Positions 25,297-31,945 of a stretch of DNA of 64,000 nt are shown in pieces (the first letter of the stretch is position 1; every line of letters begins with the position of its first letter). Origin of the DNA: Rhizobium altiplani (GTDB lineage Bacteria > Pseudomonadota > Alphaproteobacteria > Rhizobiales > Rhizobiaceae); contig NZ_LNCD01000148.1 in assembly GCF_001542405.1 (NCBI RefSeq), forward strand, positions 1 to 64,000. Reading direction: 5' to 3'. The notes below the pieces were generated by a model. The model had not been told where the DNA came from. It saw only the letters and a list, made by a program, of their open reading frames with translations, and did not search any database. The translations under genes and the position numbers were made by a program.

Positions 25297-25323
25297 GGCC
25301 GGCGCCCTGTTGGGCAGCCGGCC
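25297..25323. terminator. bidirectional terminator between the DUF883 operon and rpoE2
   Basis: GGCCGGC-GCCC pairs with GGGC-a-GCCGGCC around a TGTT loop. On the minus strand the stem is followed by TTTTCCTT, a good intrinsic terminator for rpoE2. It lies between converging genes. Confidence 0.75.
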
Positions 25324-25352
25324 TCTCCTATAGATCGAACGAGACTATTATG

Positions 25353-25907
25353 TCAGAAGGCGAAGGCCTTGGACGTCAGCGGCGAGGATGTCGCATCCGG
25401 ACCAAAATCGGCTTCACCGGATATCTGAAGCAGTTCCTGGAGACGCTGGCGAGCGCGATTGACGCGGCTCTTGATCGTTCCGACTGCACATCCGCAGATT
25501 TCCGCCGCTTCCTCGTAGGAAAAACCGGAAGCGCCGACCAGGATGATCGCTTCACGCTGGTCCGGCGGCAGCTGATCGAGCGCCTTCTTGAAGTCCTGAA
25601 GATCGAGCGCCCCGTATTGGGCCGGGTGCATAGCCATGGACTCGGTGAACAGGCCATCGCTGTCCTGAATCTCGCGCCCGCTCTTGCGCATCTGGCTGTA
25701 GAGTTCGTTGCGCAGAATCGTGAAGAGCCAAGCTTTCATGTTCGTGCCCATCTCGAAATGATCCTGCTTTGCCCAGGCTTTCATGATGGTGTCCTGGACA
25801 AGATCATCCGCCCGGTCGTGCCGGCCAATCAGCGAGATGGCGAAGGCGCGGAGGCTAGGGAGCGACGCGAGGAGCTCGCGCTTGAAGCTTGGTTGCTGCT
25901 TTTCCAT
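25353..25907 (-). CDS. rpoE2: general stress response sigma factor EcfG/RpoE2
   Basis: A 184-residue ECF sigma factor of the EcfG group. Region 2 carries DRADDLVQDTIMKAW and TNMKAWLFTILRNELYSQMRK. Region 4 carries LPPDQREAIILVGASGFSYEEAAEICG then VGTIKSRVNRARQRL. It directs RNA polymerase to GGAAC/CGTT promoters, several of which occur around this locus. It is held inactive by NepR, whose gene lies nine bases upstream in the same transcript. AAGGTGG precedes the ATG. Confidence 0.94.
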   Translation of the reverse strand: MEKQQPSFKRELLASLPSLRAFAISLIGRHDRADDLVQDTIMKAWAKQDHFEMGTNMKAWLFTILRNELYSQMRKSGREIQDSDGLFTESMAMHPAQYGALDLQDFKKALDQLPPDQREAIILVGASGFSYEEAAEICGCAVGTIKSRVNRARQRLQELLQISGEADFGPDATSSPLTSKAFAF

Positions 25908-25916
25908 GGAGCCACC

Positions 25917-26120
25917 TTACTTCACAGCTTTTGCCGACGCGACGAGCTCAGCCTGGTCAAGCTTCTCGAGCAGATCGAGAAAGCGGTCGGGAATCGCCTC
26001 TTCCTGCACGGCAGCATAAAGCGATCGTAACTTCACGCCGATCTGGCTGTTGGGGTCAAGGATATCGCTTGCGCGCATTTCCAGCCGCTGCCGATCCTTT
26101 TCATTCTTCCGTGTCGTCAT
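25917..26120 (-). CDS. nepR: anti-sigma factor NepR (RsiA-type)
   Basis: A 67-residue NepR protein. The conserved two-helix core SQIGVKLRSLYAAVQEEAIPD followed by RFLDLLEKLDQAE is present, with flexible ends. It binds sigma EcfG until phosphorylated PhyR displaces it. The ATG at 26120 is preferred over a TTG at 26123. It is translated from the same mRNA as rpoE2. Confidence 0.93.
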   Translation of the reverse strand: MTTRKNEKDRQRLEMRASDILDPNSQIGVKLRSLYAAVQEEAIPDRFLDLLEKLDQAELVASAKAVK

Positions 26121-26273
26121 CAATCGTCACTTTGCTTTTGTTATCCACGTGCTCTGCCACGTCGCCTTGATTCAGTTCGCCTCAATAAAACAGCCGCTTG
26201 TCCCGGCCGATTGGCGAACATCCCGTCGCGTGCCATGAACAAATGCGATAAGCCCTCTGTTGGTAGCCACGAT

Positions 26274-26333
26274 AATGCCGTTGAGAAAAAAAAGTTCCTA
26301 CATGCGAGGAACATTTTTACAATCCGTCGCGTT
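26274..26333. promoter_or_regulatory. divergent sigma EcfG promoters for nepR-rpoE2 and phyR
   Basis: Plus strand: GGAAC (26308-26312), 17 bases, CGTT (26330-26333), leading to phyR. Minus strand: GGAAC (complement of 26294-26298), 18 bases, TT (26274-26275), leading to nepR-rpoE2. The two -35 elements are only nine bases apart. Both fit the sigma EcfG consensus and give positive feedback. Confidence 0.75.
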
Positions 26334-26379
26334 TTAATCGCCATTGGGGCCGTTCACCGGCCTATAGTGGGAGCTTTAC

Positions 26380-27174
26380 ATGACACTTTCGACTCGAATT
26401 GCGCCGCATCTTCCTTACCTGCGTCGCTATTCCCGCGCGCTTACTGGAACGCAGACTTCAGGCGACGCCTATGTAGCCGCCGTACTCGAGGCGATCATTA
26501 CCGACATATCCATTTTCCCGGATACCGCGGATGACCGCGTCGCATTGTACAAACTTTTCACTACGCTTTTTGGTTCCGTCACCGTCCAGATTCCGGAACC
26601 GGCCTCGCCTTACGTATGGGAACAGCGCGCAACGCTGAACCTTGCCAAGGTTTCGCCGCGTGCCCGCCAGGCTTTCATACTCGCCTCCGTCGAGAACTTT
26701 CGGGTGGGAGAAATTTCCGAGATCCTGGGCGTGGAAGAGGACGAAGTCGTCAGCCTGCTCGACAACGCATCACGCGAGATCTCCCGCCAGGTCGCCACTG
26801 ATGTCATGATCATCGAAGACGAACCGCTGATCGCGATGGACATCGAACAGATGGTGGAGAGCCTCGGCCATCGCGTCACCGGCATTGCCCGTACCCACGC
26901 CGAAGCGGTTGCACTTTATAACAGGACCCGGCCAGGCATGGTTCTTGCGGATATCCAGCTTGCGGATGGAAGCTCCGGCATCGATGCCGTCAACGACATT
27001 CTCAAGACCGCAAGCGTGCCGGTAATCTTCATCACCGCCTTCCCCGAAAGGCTGCTGACCGGCGAACGGCCCGAGCCGACATTCCTGGTCACGAAGCCGT
27101 TCAATCCGGACATGGTCAAGGCACTGATCAGTCAGGCACTTTTCTTCAACGAATCCACCAAGGCCGCTGCCTAA
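26380..27174 (+). CDS. phyR: PhyR-type response regulator (RsiB-type anti-anti-sigma factor)
   Basis: A 264-residue protein joining a sigma-factor-like domain (residues 1-135, with VSPRARQAFILASVENFRVGEI and the region-4-like stretch after it) to a receiver domain (about 141-258). The phospho-acceptor is Asp191 (LADIQL); DEP at 147-149 and the Lys in VTKPFNP complete the site. Once phosphorylated it binds NepR and frees the sigma factor. The acceptor number equals that reported for S. meliloti RsiB1. It is divergent from nepR-rpoE2 with a sigma EcfG promoter. Confidence 0.95.
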   Translation: MTLSTRIAPHLPYLRRYSRALTGTQTSGDAYVAAVLEAIITDISIFPDTADDRVALYKLFTTLFGSVTVQIPEPASPYVWEQRATLNLAKVSPRARQAFILASVENFRVGEISEILGVEEDEVVSLLDNASREISRQVATDVMIIEDEPLIAMDIEQMVESLGHRVTGIARTHAEAVALYNRTRPGMVLADIQLADGSSGIDAVNDILKTASVPVIFITAFPERLLTGERPEPTFLVTKPFNPDMVKALISQALFFNESTKAAA

Positions 27175-27193
27175 GGGAAATGGCGGTCGCCTA

Positions 27194-27218
27194 GGAACAA
27201 AGGGAGCGGAAATGCGTT
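27194..27218 (+). promoter_or_regulatory. sigma EcfG promoter upstream of the HWE kinase
   Basis: GGAAC (27194-27198), 16 bases, CGTT (27215-27218), an exact match. A second GGAAC at 27230 with GGTT 16 bases on is weaker and overlaps a possible phyR terminator (GGAA-CGCTA-TTCC with GGTC/GACC outside, then eight T at 27253-27260). Confidence 0.6.
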
Positions 27219-27341
27219 TCGGTCAATCTGGAACGCTATTCCGACCTTAAGGTTTTTTTTCGTGCTTTCTTCTAGGATGAGCTTCCCGAATGGGCACCTT
27301 CCTCCCCGTGAGGAAAGATCAAAAATGGGAAAGGCGACTAG

Positions 27342-28376
27342 GTGAACAGGAACGGACCAGTGCCCGGAGTGCCCTTCGCGCTGGAAGGCAGAGCGGTGTT
27401 GCTGGAGAGCGCACTGGCGAGCGCCGGAATCTCCGTGATCTACCAGGACCCTAGGCTATCGATCATCTATGCCGACAACCTTCCTCCTCATTTTCAGCCG
27501 CTTGCAATACCGGGCGGTACTGACGTCGATCTCTTCGGCGAAGCGCATGGACGCGAGTTGGAGAAGCTGAAGCAGCAGGTATTCGAAACCGGAAGGCCGA
27601 CGACAACCGAGATCGACATTTCGATCGACGGAGAAATGCGCACCTACGAATTGAAGATCCAGCGCGTCGGTACCGATCACGCCATGGGCATCCTTTCCGT
27701 GGTCGCCGAGGTGACGGAGGCCCGGCATCGCGAAAAGGTGCTGAAGTCCCTTCTTCGCGAGCTCTCGCATCGCTCGAAGAACCTTCTGGCCATTATTCAA
27801 GGAATCGCCACACAAACAGCCCGCAACACCATATCGCTGAATAGCTTCCTGGTGAAATTCCGCGGGCGACTGCAATCCCTGTCGAATTCACAAGACCTGA
27901 TTACCGATTCCAGCTGGCGCGGTGCGTTCCTGTTCGAACTCGCTGAAAAGCAATTCGCGCCCTACTGGCCCGAGACGGCGGGACCGCTGCCGATCTCCGG
28001 GATAAACGTCCACTTGACACCCAATGCCGCCGTGCACGTCGGGCTCGCGCTGCATGAATTGATCGTCAACTCGGCCTCCTACGGAGCGATTGCCGGCAGC
28101 ACGCCTGCGGTCACTCTGAGCTGTCATGAAGTGGCCGCTGCCGGGCGAAAGGCAATCGAGGTTTCATGGGCGGAGACGCTATGCGATCCGACAGAGGTTC
28201 ACGAATTCAGTGAAAACAGCTTTGGCAAGACTGTGCTTGAGCGCGTCGTTCCCTCGTCGGTCAACGGCAAGGCCGAACTGACGCTGGTGCCGGGACGGAT
28301 CGAATATCATCTGGTTATCCCCGACGCCGAGTTCGAGATCCTCCGGCACCCCTCTCAAAAGGCAGCTACACGCTAA
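27342..28376 (+). CDS. HWE-family sensor histidine kinase of the general stress locus
   Basis: A 344-residue soluble kinase. Residues 20-125 form a PAS-like sensor, and no membrane helix is present. The phospho-acceptor is His143 in ELSHRSKNLLAIIQ. The catalytic domain has the HWE features: the N box LHELIVNSASYGA and the Trp-x-Glu in EVSWAETL. Glycine-rich ATP lid elements are reduced, as is usual in this family. HWE kinases act on PhyR (PhyK, LovhK, RsiC), so control of the adjacent PhyR is likely; kinase versus phosphatase bias cannot be read. GTG start with AAAGG upstream; an exact sigma EcfG promoter precedes it. Confidence 0.88.
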   Translation: MNRNGPVPGVPFALEGRAVLLESALASAGISVIYQDPRLSIIYADNLPPHFQPLAIPGGTDVDLFGEAHGRELEKLKQQVFETGRPTTTEIDISIDGEMRTYELKIQRVGTDHAMGILSVVAEVTEARHREKVLKSLLRELSHRSKNLLAIIQGIATQTARNTISLNSFLVKFRGRLQSLSNSQDLITDSSWRGAFLFELAEKQFAPYWPETAGPLPISGINVHLTPNAAVHVGLALHELIVNSASYGAIAGSTPAVTLSCHEVAAAGRKAIEVSWAETLCDPTEVHEFSENSFGKTVLERVVPSSVNGKAELTLVPGRIEYHLVIPDAEFEILRHPSQKAATR

Positions 28377-28503
28377 ACGAAGAACAGCCAGTGCGAGGGC
28401 GGCGCACCGGCTGTTCTTTCACTCACCGGGAGGGGACCGTGAGTACGTCCGAACGATGGGTTGGGGGCGCGCATGTTGGGTCGATGCGGTCATCGTTCGG
28501 ATA
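28376..28503 (-). ncRNA. candidate sigma EcfG-dependent small RNA (GsrN-like)
   Basis: A compact transcription unit on the minus strand. An exact sigma EcfG promoter at 28511-28535 predicts a 5' end near 28503. An 11-bp hairpin follows at once (28491-28501 with 28448-28458), containing an inner CGCAU/AUGCG stem. A second hairpin (28421-28429 with 28437-28444) presents the C-rich loop UCCCCUC. A 15-bp terminator hairpin (28380-28418) then ends the unit near the kinase stop codon. No ribosome site or credible reading frame is present. C-rich exposed loops and linkage to the ecfG locus are features of Caulobacter GsrN. Homology is not shown, only architecture. Confidence 0.6.
28380..28418. terminator. 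bidirectional terminator of the kinase gene and the small RNA
   Basis: AAGAACAGCC (28380-28389) pairs with GGCTGTTCTT (28409-28418). GTGCG (28391-28395) pairs with CGCAC (28403-28407) inside it, with one mismatch and a seven-base loop. TTCTTTC ends the plus-strand copy and TTCTTCGTTT the minus-strand copy. Confidence 0.8.
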
Positions 28504-28510
28504 TCGCAGT

Positions 28511-28535
28511 AACGGGCAAGTATCCGAATGGTTCC
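28511..28535 (-). promoter_or_regulatory. sigma EcfG promoter of the small RNA
   Basis: On the minus strand GGAAC (28531-28535), 16 bases, CGTT (28511-28514), an exact consensus match. It points away from preT towards the kinase 3' end, where the only transcription unit is the structured RNA. Confidence 0.65.
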
Positions 28536-28659
28536 GGGAACCAGTGAGAAAAAGTCGATTTTTTTACTTTTTTATTTTCAGGCCGAAGTCACCGGTGCAC
28601 GGCCATCCGCCGCGCAGAAATTAATTCCATTAAAACAATGTGATAACAGCGATATCAGG

Positions 28660-28688
28660 CAAAAATTTTACCGTTTGATAAATTTTTG
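28660..28688 (+). promoter_or_regulatory. large palindrome upstream of preT
   Basis: CAAAAATTT (28660-28668) and AAATTTTTG (28680-28688) form a perfect nine-base inverted repeat with an 11-base spacer. Its centre coincides with a degenerate RutR-like box, TTTACCGTTTGATAAA (28667-28682). The site lies 55 bp before the preT start. RutR, encoded at 34.6-35.2 kb, is the obvious candidate, although the match to its box is weak here. Confidence 0.45.
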
Positions 28689-28742
28689 AAGCTGAGTTAC
28701 GCTTCCTCTTACTGGCCGTTTACCAATAATGAGGGAACTTCA

Positions 28743-30104
28743 ATGGAACGACTGGGAACTGGGATTCGTGCTGGCCGGCTTTCGCCCGCCGAATACGATT
28801 CGAACTTCTCCGATCTTCATCCGCGCCTCGACAAACACGAGGCGCTGGTCGCAGCCGACCGCTGTTATTTCTGCTACGACGCGCCGTGCATGACGGCCTG
28901 TCCCACCTCCATCGACATCCCGCTCTTCATCCGGCAGATCGCCACCGGAAATCCGATCGGATCGGCGAAGACGATCTTTGACCAGAATATTCTGGGCGGC
29001 ATGTGCGCCCGCGTCTGTCCCACCGAAGATCTGTGCGAGCAAGCCTGCGTGCGCAACACGGCAGAGGAACGCCCTGTCGAAATCGGTCGCCTGCAGCGAT
29101 ATGCCACCGATACGGCCATGGAGGCGGACAAGCAGTTCTACAGCCGCGCCGCCTCGACCGGAAGGAAGATCGCCGTCGTGGGCGCCGGCCCGGCTGGCCT
29201 CGCCGCGGCCCATCGCCTCGCGGTCAAGGGCCATGATGTCGTCATCTATGACGCAAAGCCGAAGTCTGGCGGCCTCAACGAATACGGCATCGCCACCTAC
29301 AAGGCCGTTGACGACTTCGCGCAAAAGGAAGTGGACTACGTCCTGGCCATCGGCGGCATTGAAGTTCGCCACAACCAGCAGCTCGGCCGTAATTTCTCCC
29401 TCGCCGATCTGCAGTCGCAATATGATGCGGTCTTCCTCGGCATCGGCCTTTCAGGCGTCAACGCGCTGCGGGTCGAAGGCGAAAACCTGCCGGGCGTCGA
29501 TGATGCCGTGGACTTCATCGCCGGCCTTCGGCAGGCTGCTGACAAGGGCGACATTGCGATCGGTCGCCGCGTCGTCGTTCTCGGCGGCGGTATGACGGCG
29601 ATCGACGCGGCCGTGCAAGCCAAGCTGCTCGGCGCCGAGGAAGTGACGATCTGCTATCGCCGCGGCAAGGAGCATATGAACGCCTCGGAATTCGAGCAGG
29701 ATCTCGCGACCTCCAGGGGCGTCATCATTCGTCACTGGCTGGCGCCGAAATCCATTCTCGCGCACGACGGCAGAGTCGCCGCGATCGAGGTGGAATACAC
29801 CAAGCTGGTCGACGGGCGCTTGTCGACGACGGGCGAGACTGGCGTCATCGCCGCTGATCAGATCTTCAAGGCGATCGGTCAGACTCTCGACACCTCCAAC
29901 CTCGGCGCGCTGCGCTTGGAATCCGGCCGCATCGCCGTCGATACTGATGGCAAGACCTCGCTCGACGGCGTCTGGGCCGGCGGCGACTGCGTCTTCGGCG
30001 GTGACGACCTAACCGTCTCGGCGGTCGCGCAGGGCCGCGATGCCGCTGAATCCATCAACCGCATGCTTGCTGCCGGTGCGCAGCCGGCCGTTGCCGTCGC
30101 GTGA
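28743..30104 (+). CDS. preT: dihydropyrimidine dehydrogenase, FAD/iron-sulfur subunit PreT
   Basis: The 453-residue NAD(P)H-oxidising subunit for reduction of uracil and thymine. The N-terminal region holds the eight Cys of two 4Fe-4S clusters: CYFCYDAPCMTACP and GGMCARVCPTEDLCEQACV. FAD binding uses AVVGAGPAGLAAAHRLA, and NAD(P) binding uses VVLGGGMTAIDAA. The C-terminal GGDCVFGGDDLTVSAVAQGRDAA closes the FAD site. GAGGGA precedes the ATG at 28743; an upstream TTG would place the palindrome inside the gene. PreA follows 14 bases later. Confidence 0.93.
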   Translation: MERLGTGIRAGRLSPAEYDSNFSDLHPRLDKHEALVAADRCYFCYDAPCMTACPTSIDIPLFIRQIATGNPIGSAKTIFDQNILGGMCARVCPTEDLCEQACVRNTAEERPVEIGRLQRYATDTAMEADKQFYSRAASTGRKIAVVGAGPAGLAAAHRLAVKGHDVVIYDAKPKSGGLNEYGIATYKAVDDFAQKEVDYVLAIGGIEVRHNQQLGRNFSLADLQSQYDAVFLGIGLSGVNALRVEGENLPGVDDAVDFIAGLRQAADKGDIAIGRRVVVLGGGMTAIDAAVQAKLLGAEEVTICYRRGKEHMNASEFEQDLATSRGVIIRHWLAPKSILAHDGRVAAIEVEYTKLVDGRLSTTGETGVIAADQIFKAIGQTLDTSNLGALRLESGRIAVDTDGKTSLDGVWAGGDCVFGGDDLTVSAVAQGRDAAESINRMLAAGAQPAVAVA

Positions 30105-30118
30105 AGGGAGAATGAACA

Positions 30119-31432
30119 ATGGCTGATCTCCGCAATAATTTCGTCGGCATCAAGTCGCCCAACCCGTTCTGGCTGGCCTCGGCACCGCCGACCGACAAGG
30201 CCTACAACGTCGAACGTGCCTTCAAGGCCGGATGGGGCGGCGTCGTCTGGAAGACGCTTGGTGAGGAAGGCCCCCCGGTCGTGAACGTCAACGGCCCGCG
30301 CTACGGCGCGATCTGGGGCGCCGACCGCCGCCTGCTCGGCTTGAACAACATCGAGCTCATCACAGACCGCGACCTCTACACCAACCTGCGCGAAATGAAG
30401 CAGGTGAAGATGAACTGGCCGGACCGGGCCTTGATCGCTTCGATCATGGTTCCCTGCGAGGAGAATGCCTGGAAGGCAATCCTGCCGCTGGTCGAGGAGA
30501 CCGGTGCCGACGGCATCGAACTCAACTTCGGCTGTCCGCACGGCATGTCGGAACGCGGTATGGGCTCCGCGGTCGGACAGGTGCCTGAGTATATCGAAAT
30601 GGTCGTGCGCTGGTGCAAGCAGTACACGCGCATGCCCGTCATCACGAAGCTGACACCAAATATCACTGATATCCGCAAGCCAGCCCGTGCTGCCAAGGCC
30701 GGCGGCACCGATGCCGTGTCGCTGATCAACACGATCAATTCGATCACCTCGGTCAATCTCGACACCTTCTCGCCGGAACCGTCGATCGACGGGCGCGGCA
30801 GCCACGGCGGCTATTGCGGCCCGGCGGTGAAGCCGATCGCCCTCAACATGGTCGCCGAGATCGCCCGCGATCCGGAGACCTACGGCCTGCCGATATCAGG
30901 TATCGGCGGCATCACCACCTGGCGCGATGCGGCTGAGTTCCTGGCGCTCGGCGCCGGCAACGTGCAAGTCTGCACGGCGGCGATGACCTACGGCTTCAAG
31001 ATCGTCCAGGAGATGATCACGGGGCTTTCCGACTGGATGGACGCCAAGGGTCACCGCAACCTCGACGACATCACCGGCCGCGCAGTGCCGAATGTTTCCG
31101 ACTGGCAGTATCTCAACCTGAACTACATCGCCAAGGCGAAGATCGATCAGGATGCCTGCATCAAGTGCGGTCGCTGTCACATCGCCTGTGAGGACACCTC
31201 GCACCAGGCGATCACCCAGTTCGTCAACGGCGTCAGGCATTTCGAGGTGATGGAAGAGGAATGCGTCGGCTGCAATCTTTGCGTCAACGTCTGCCCTGTC
31301 GAGAATTGCATCACCATGGAGCAGCTCCCCGTCGGCGACCTCGACAAGCGCACCGGAAAGATCGTCGATCCGAATTATGCAAACTGGACGACGCACCCGA
31401 ACAACCCGATGGCTCGCCAGGCAGCGGAGTAA
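30119..31432 (+). CDS. preA: dihydropyrimidine dehydrogenase, catalytic subunit PreA
   Basis: A 437-residue FMN protein that reduces uracil/thymine to the dihydropyrimidine. The dihydroorotate-dehydrogenase-like barrel covers residues 1-330: GIELNFGCPHGMSERGMGS holds substrate and FMN contacts, and the loop with the catalytic Cys follows. The C-terminal ferredoxin part has two 4Fe-4S motifs, CIKCGRCHIACEDTSHQ and CVGCNLCVNVCPVENCI. It works with PreT as the first step of reductive pyrimidine degradation, feeding HydA and the carbamoyl amidohydrolase. Confidence 0.95.
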   Translation: MADLRNNFVGIKSPNPFWLASAPPTDKAYNVERAFKAGWGGVVWKTLGEEGPPVVNVNGPRYGAIWGADRRLLGLNNIELITDRDLYTNLREMKQVKMNWPDRALIASIMVPCEENAWKAILPLVEETGADGIELNFGCPHGMSERGMGSAVGQVPEYIEMVVRWCKQYTRMPVITKLTPNITDIRKPARAAKAGGTDAVSLINTINSITSVNLDTFSPEPSIDGRGSHGGYCGPAVKPIALNMVAEIARDPETYGLPISGIGGITTWRDAAEFLALGAGNVQVCTAAMTYGFKIVQEMITGLSDWMDAKGHRNLDDITGRAVPNVSDWQYLNLNYIAKAKIDQDACIKCGRCHIACEDTSHQAITQFVNGVRHFEVMEEECVGCNLCVNVCPVENCITMEQLPVGDLDKRTGKIVDPNYANWTTHPNNPMARQAAE

Positions 31433-31438
31433 GATCAA

Positions 31439-31466
31439 GGGTGCCGCAAAACTCCGTGCGGCACCC
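31439..31466 (+). terminator. terminator hairpin after preA
   Basis: GGGTGCCGCA (31439-31448) pairs perfectly with TGCGGCACCC (31457-31466) over an eight-base loop, starting six bases after the preA stop. No T-tract follows; the repeat cassette begins four bases later. Confidence 0.6.
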
Positions 31467-31469
31467 CCT

Positions 31470-31502
31470 CCCTCATTCCTGTGCTCGTCACAGGAATCCA
31501 GC
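31470..31502 (+). repeat. left inverted repeat, itself a palindrome
   Basis: Contains ATTCCTGTG-CTCGT-CACAGGAAT, a perfect nine-base hairpin. The whole 33 bp matches the complement of 31884-31916 except for one base in the loop. I recall similar palindromes between genes in other Rhizobiaceae, which a genome search would test. Confidence 0.75.
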
Positions 31503-31565
31503 CACGGCGCGTCGGCGCCGTGAATGACTCTTGCTCAATGCGGGCATTTTCGCCATTCTTCAACC

Positions 31566-31857
31566 ATGAAGGGTTGCGTCGATATTCTCGCATCCCCGCG
31601 AAACGGCACGCTTTATACCGGCGTGACCCGCGATCTCTCAGCCCAGCTTTTCGGGCATCAGAGCGAGCTACCAGGAGGTTTCATGTCTCGATATGGCGTG
31701 AAGATGCTGGTGTGGTTCGAGGAGCATGATCTGCTGACGACGGCGATCACGCGGGAGAAGACCATTAAAAATGGCCGCGGGGCAGTGGAAACTCAACCTG
31801 ATCGAAGCGACGAACCCCGAACGGGAGGATATTTCATCTTTTCTGCACAGCCTATGA
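31566..31857 (+). pseudogene. GIY-YIG endonuclease, decayed
   Basis: The reading frame from ATG 31566 opens like a small GIY-YIG nuclease (the usual MKGYVYILAS...GTLYIGVT pattern), but both signature positions are altered: VDI in place of VYI and YTG in place of YIG. The central RYGVKMLVWFEEHD and TTAITREKTIKN segments are well kept. Near 31770-31786 the frame shifts: WKLNLIEATNPEREDISS, the expected C terminus, continues in another frame to TGA 31855-31857. Motif loss and frameshift together indicate an inactive copy. Confidence 0.75.
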
Positions 31858-31883
31858 GTCTTTTGCCGTGCCGACGCAAGGCT

Positions 31884-31916
31884 GCTGGATTCCTGTGACA
31901 AGCACAGGAATGAGGG
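31884..31916 (-). repeat. right inverted repeat of the cassette
   Basis: Contains ATTCCTGTG-ACAAG-CACAGGAAT, again a perfect nine-base hairpin. It is the inverted partner of 31470-31502 with one mismatch. Confidence 0.75.
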
Positions 31917-31945
31917 TGGCGGGTGAGGCACCCGACCTACCTCTT

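Larger units (their letters stand above)
31470..31916 (+). mobile_element. 447-bp cassette: inverted repeats around a decayed GIY-YIG nuclease gene
   Basis: A 33-bp repeat at each end, in opposite orientation and 32 of 33 identical, encloses one GIY-YIG gene. Beyond the 33 bp the ends keep similarity inwards (GCGTCGGC followed by GACTC), so the inverted ends are near 60 bp. It lies in the gap between preA and the next gene without breaking either. I see no clear target duplication. The layout resembles a REP-type palindrome family with its own nuclease, comparable in principle to REP-RAYT systems. Mobility is inference. Confidence 0.6.

Noticed and set aside
27230..27254. Second GGAAC element before the HWE kinase
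   Set aside because: Its -10 is GGTT, not CGTT, and it lies inside a GGAA/TTCC hairpin followed by eight T that looks like the phyR terminator.
28390..28490. Short minus-strand frames of 24 and 33 codons within the small RNA
   Set aside because: No ribosome site; one reads through the terminator hairpin. The RNA looks non-coding.
28537..28561. Plus-strand GGAAC before preT
   Set aside because: Only GGAAC-N18-TT in a T-rich tract, without CGTT. It is too weak beside the exact minus-strand promoter six bases away.
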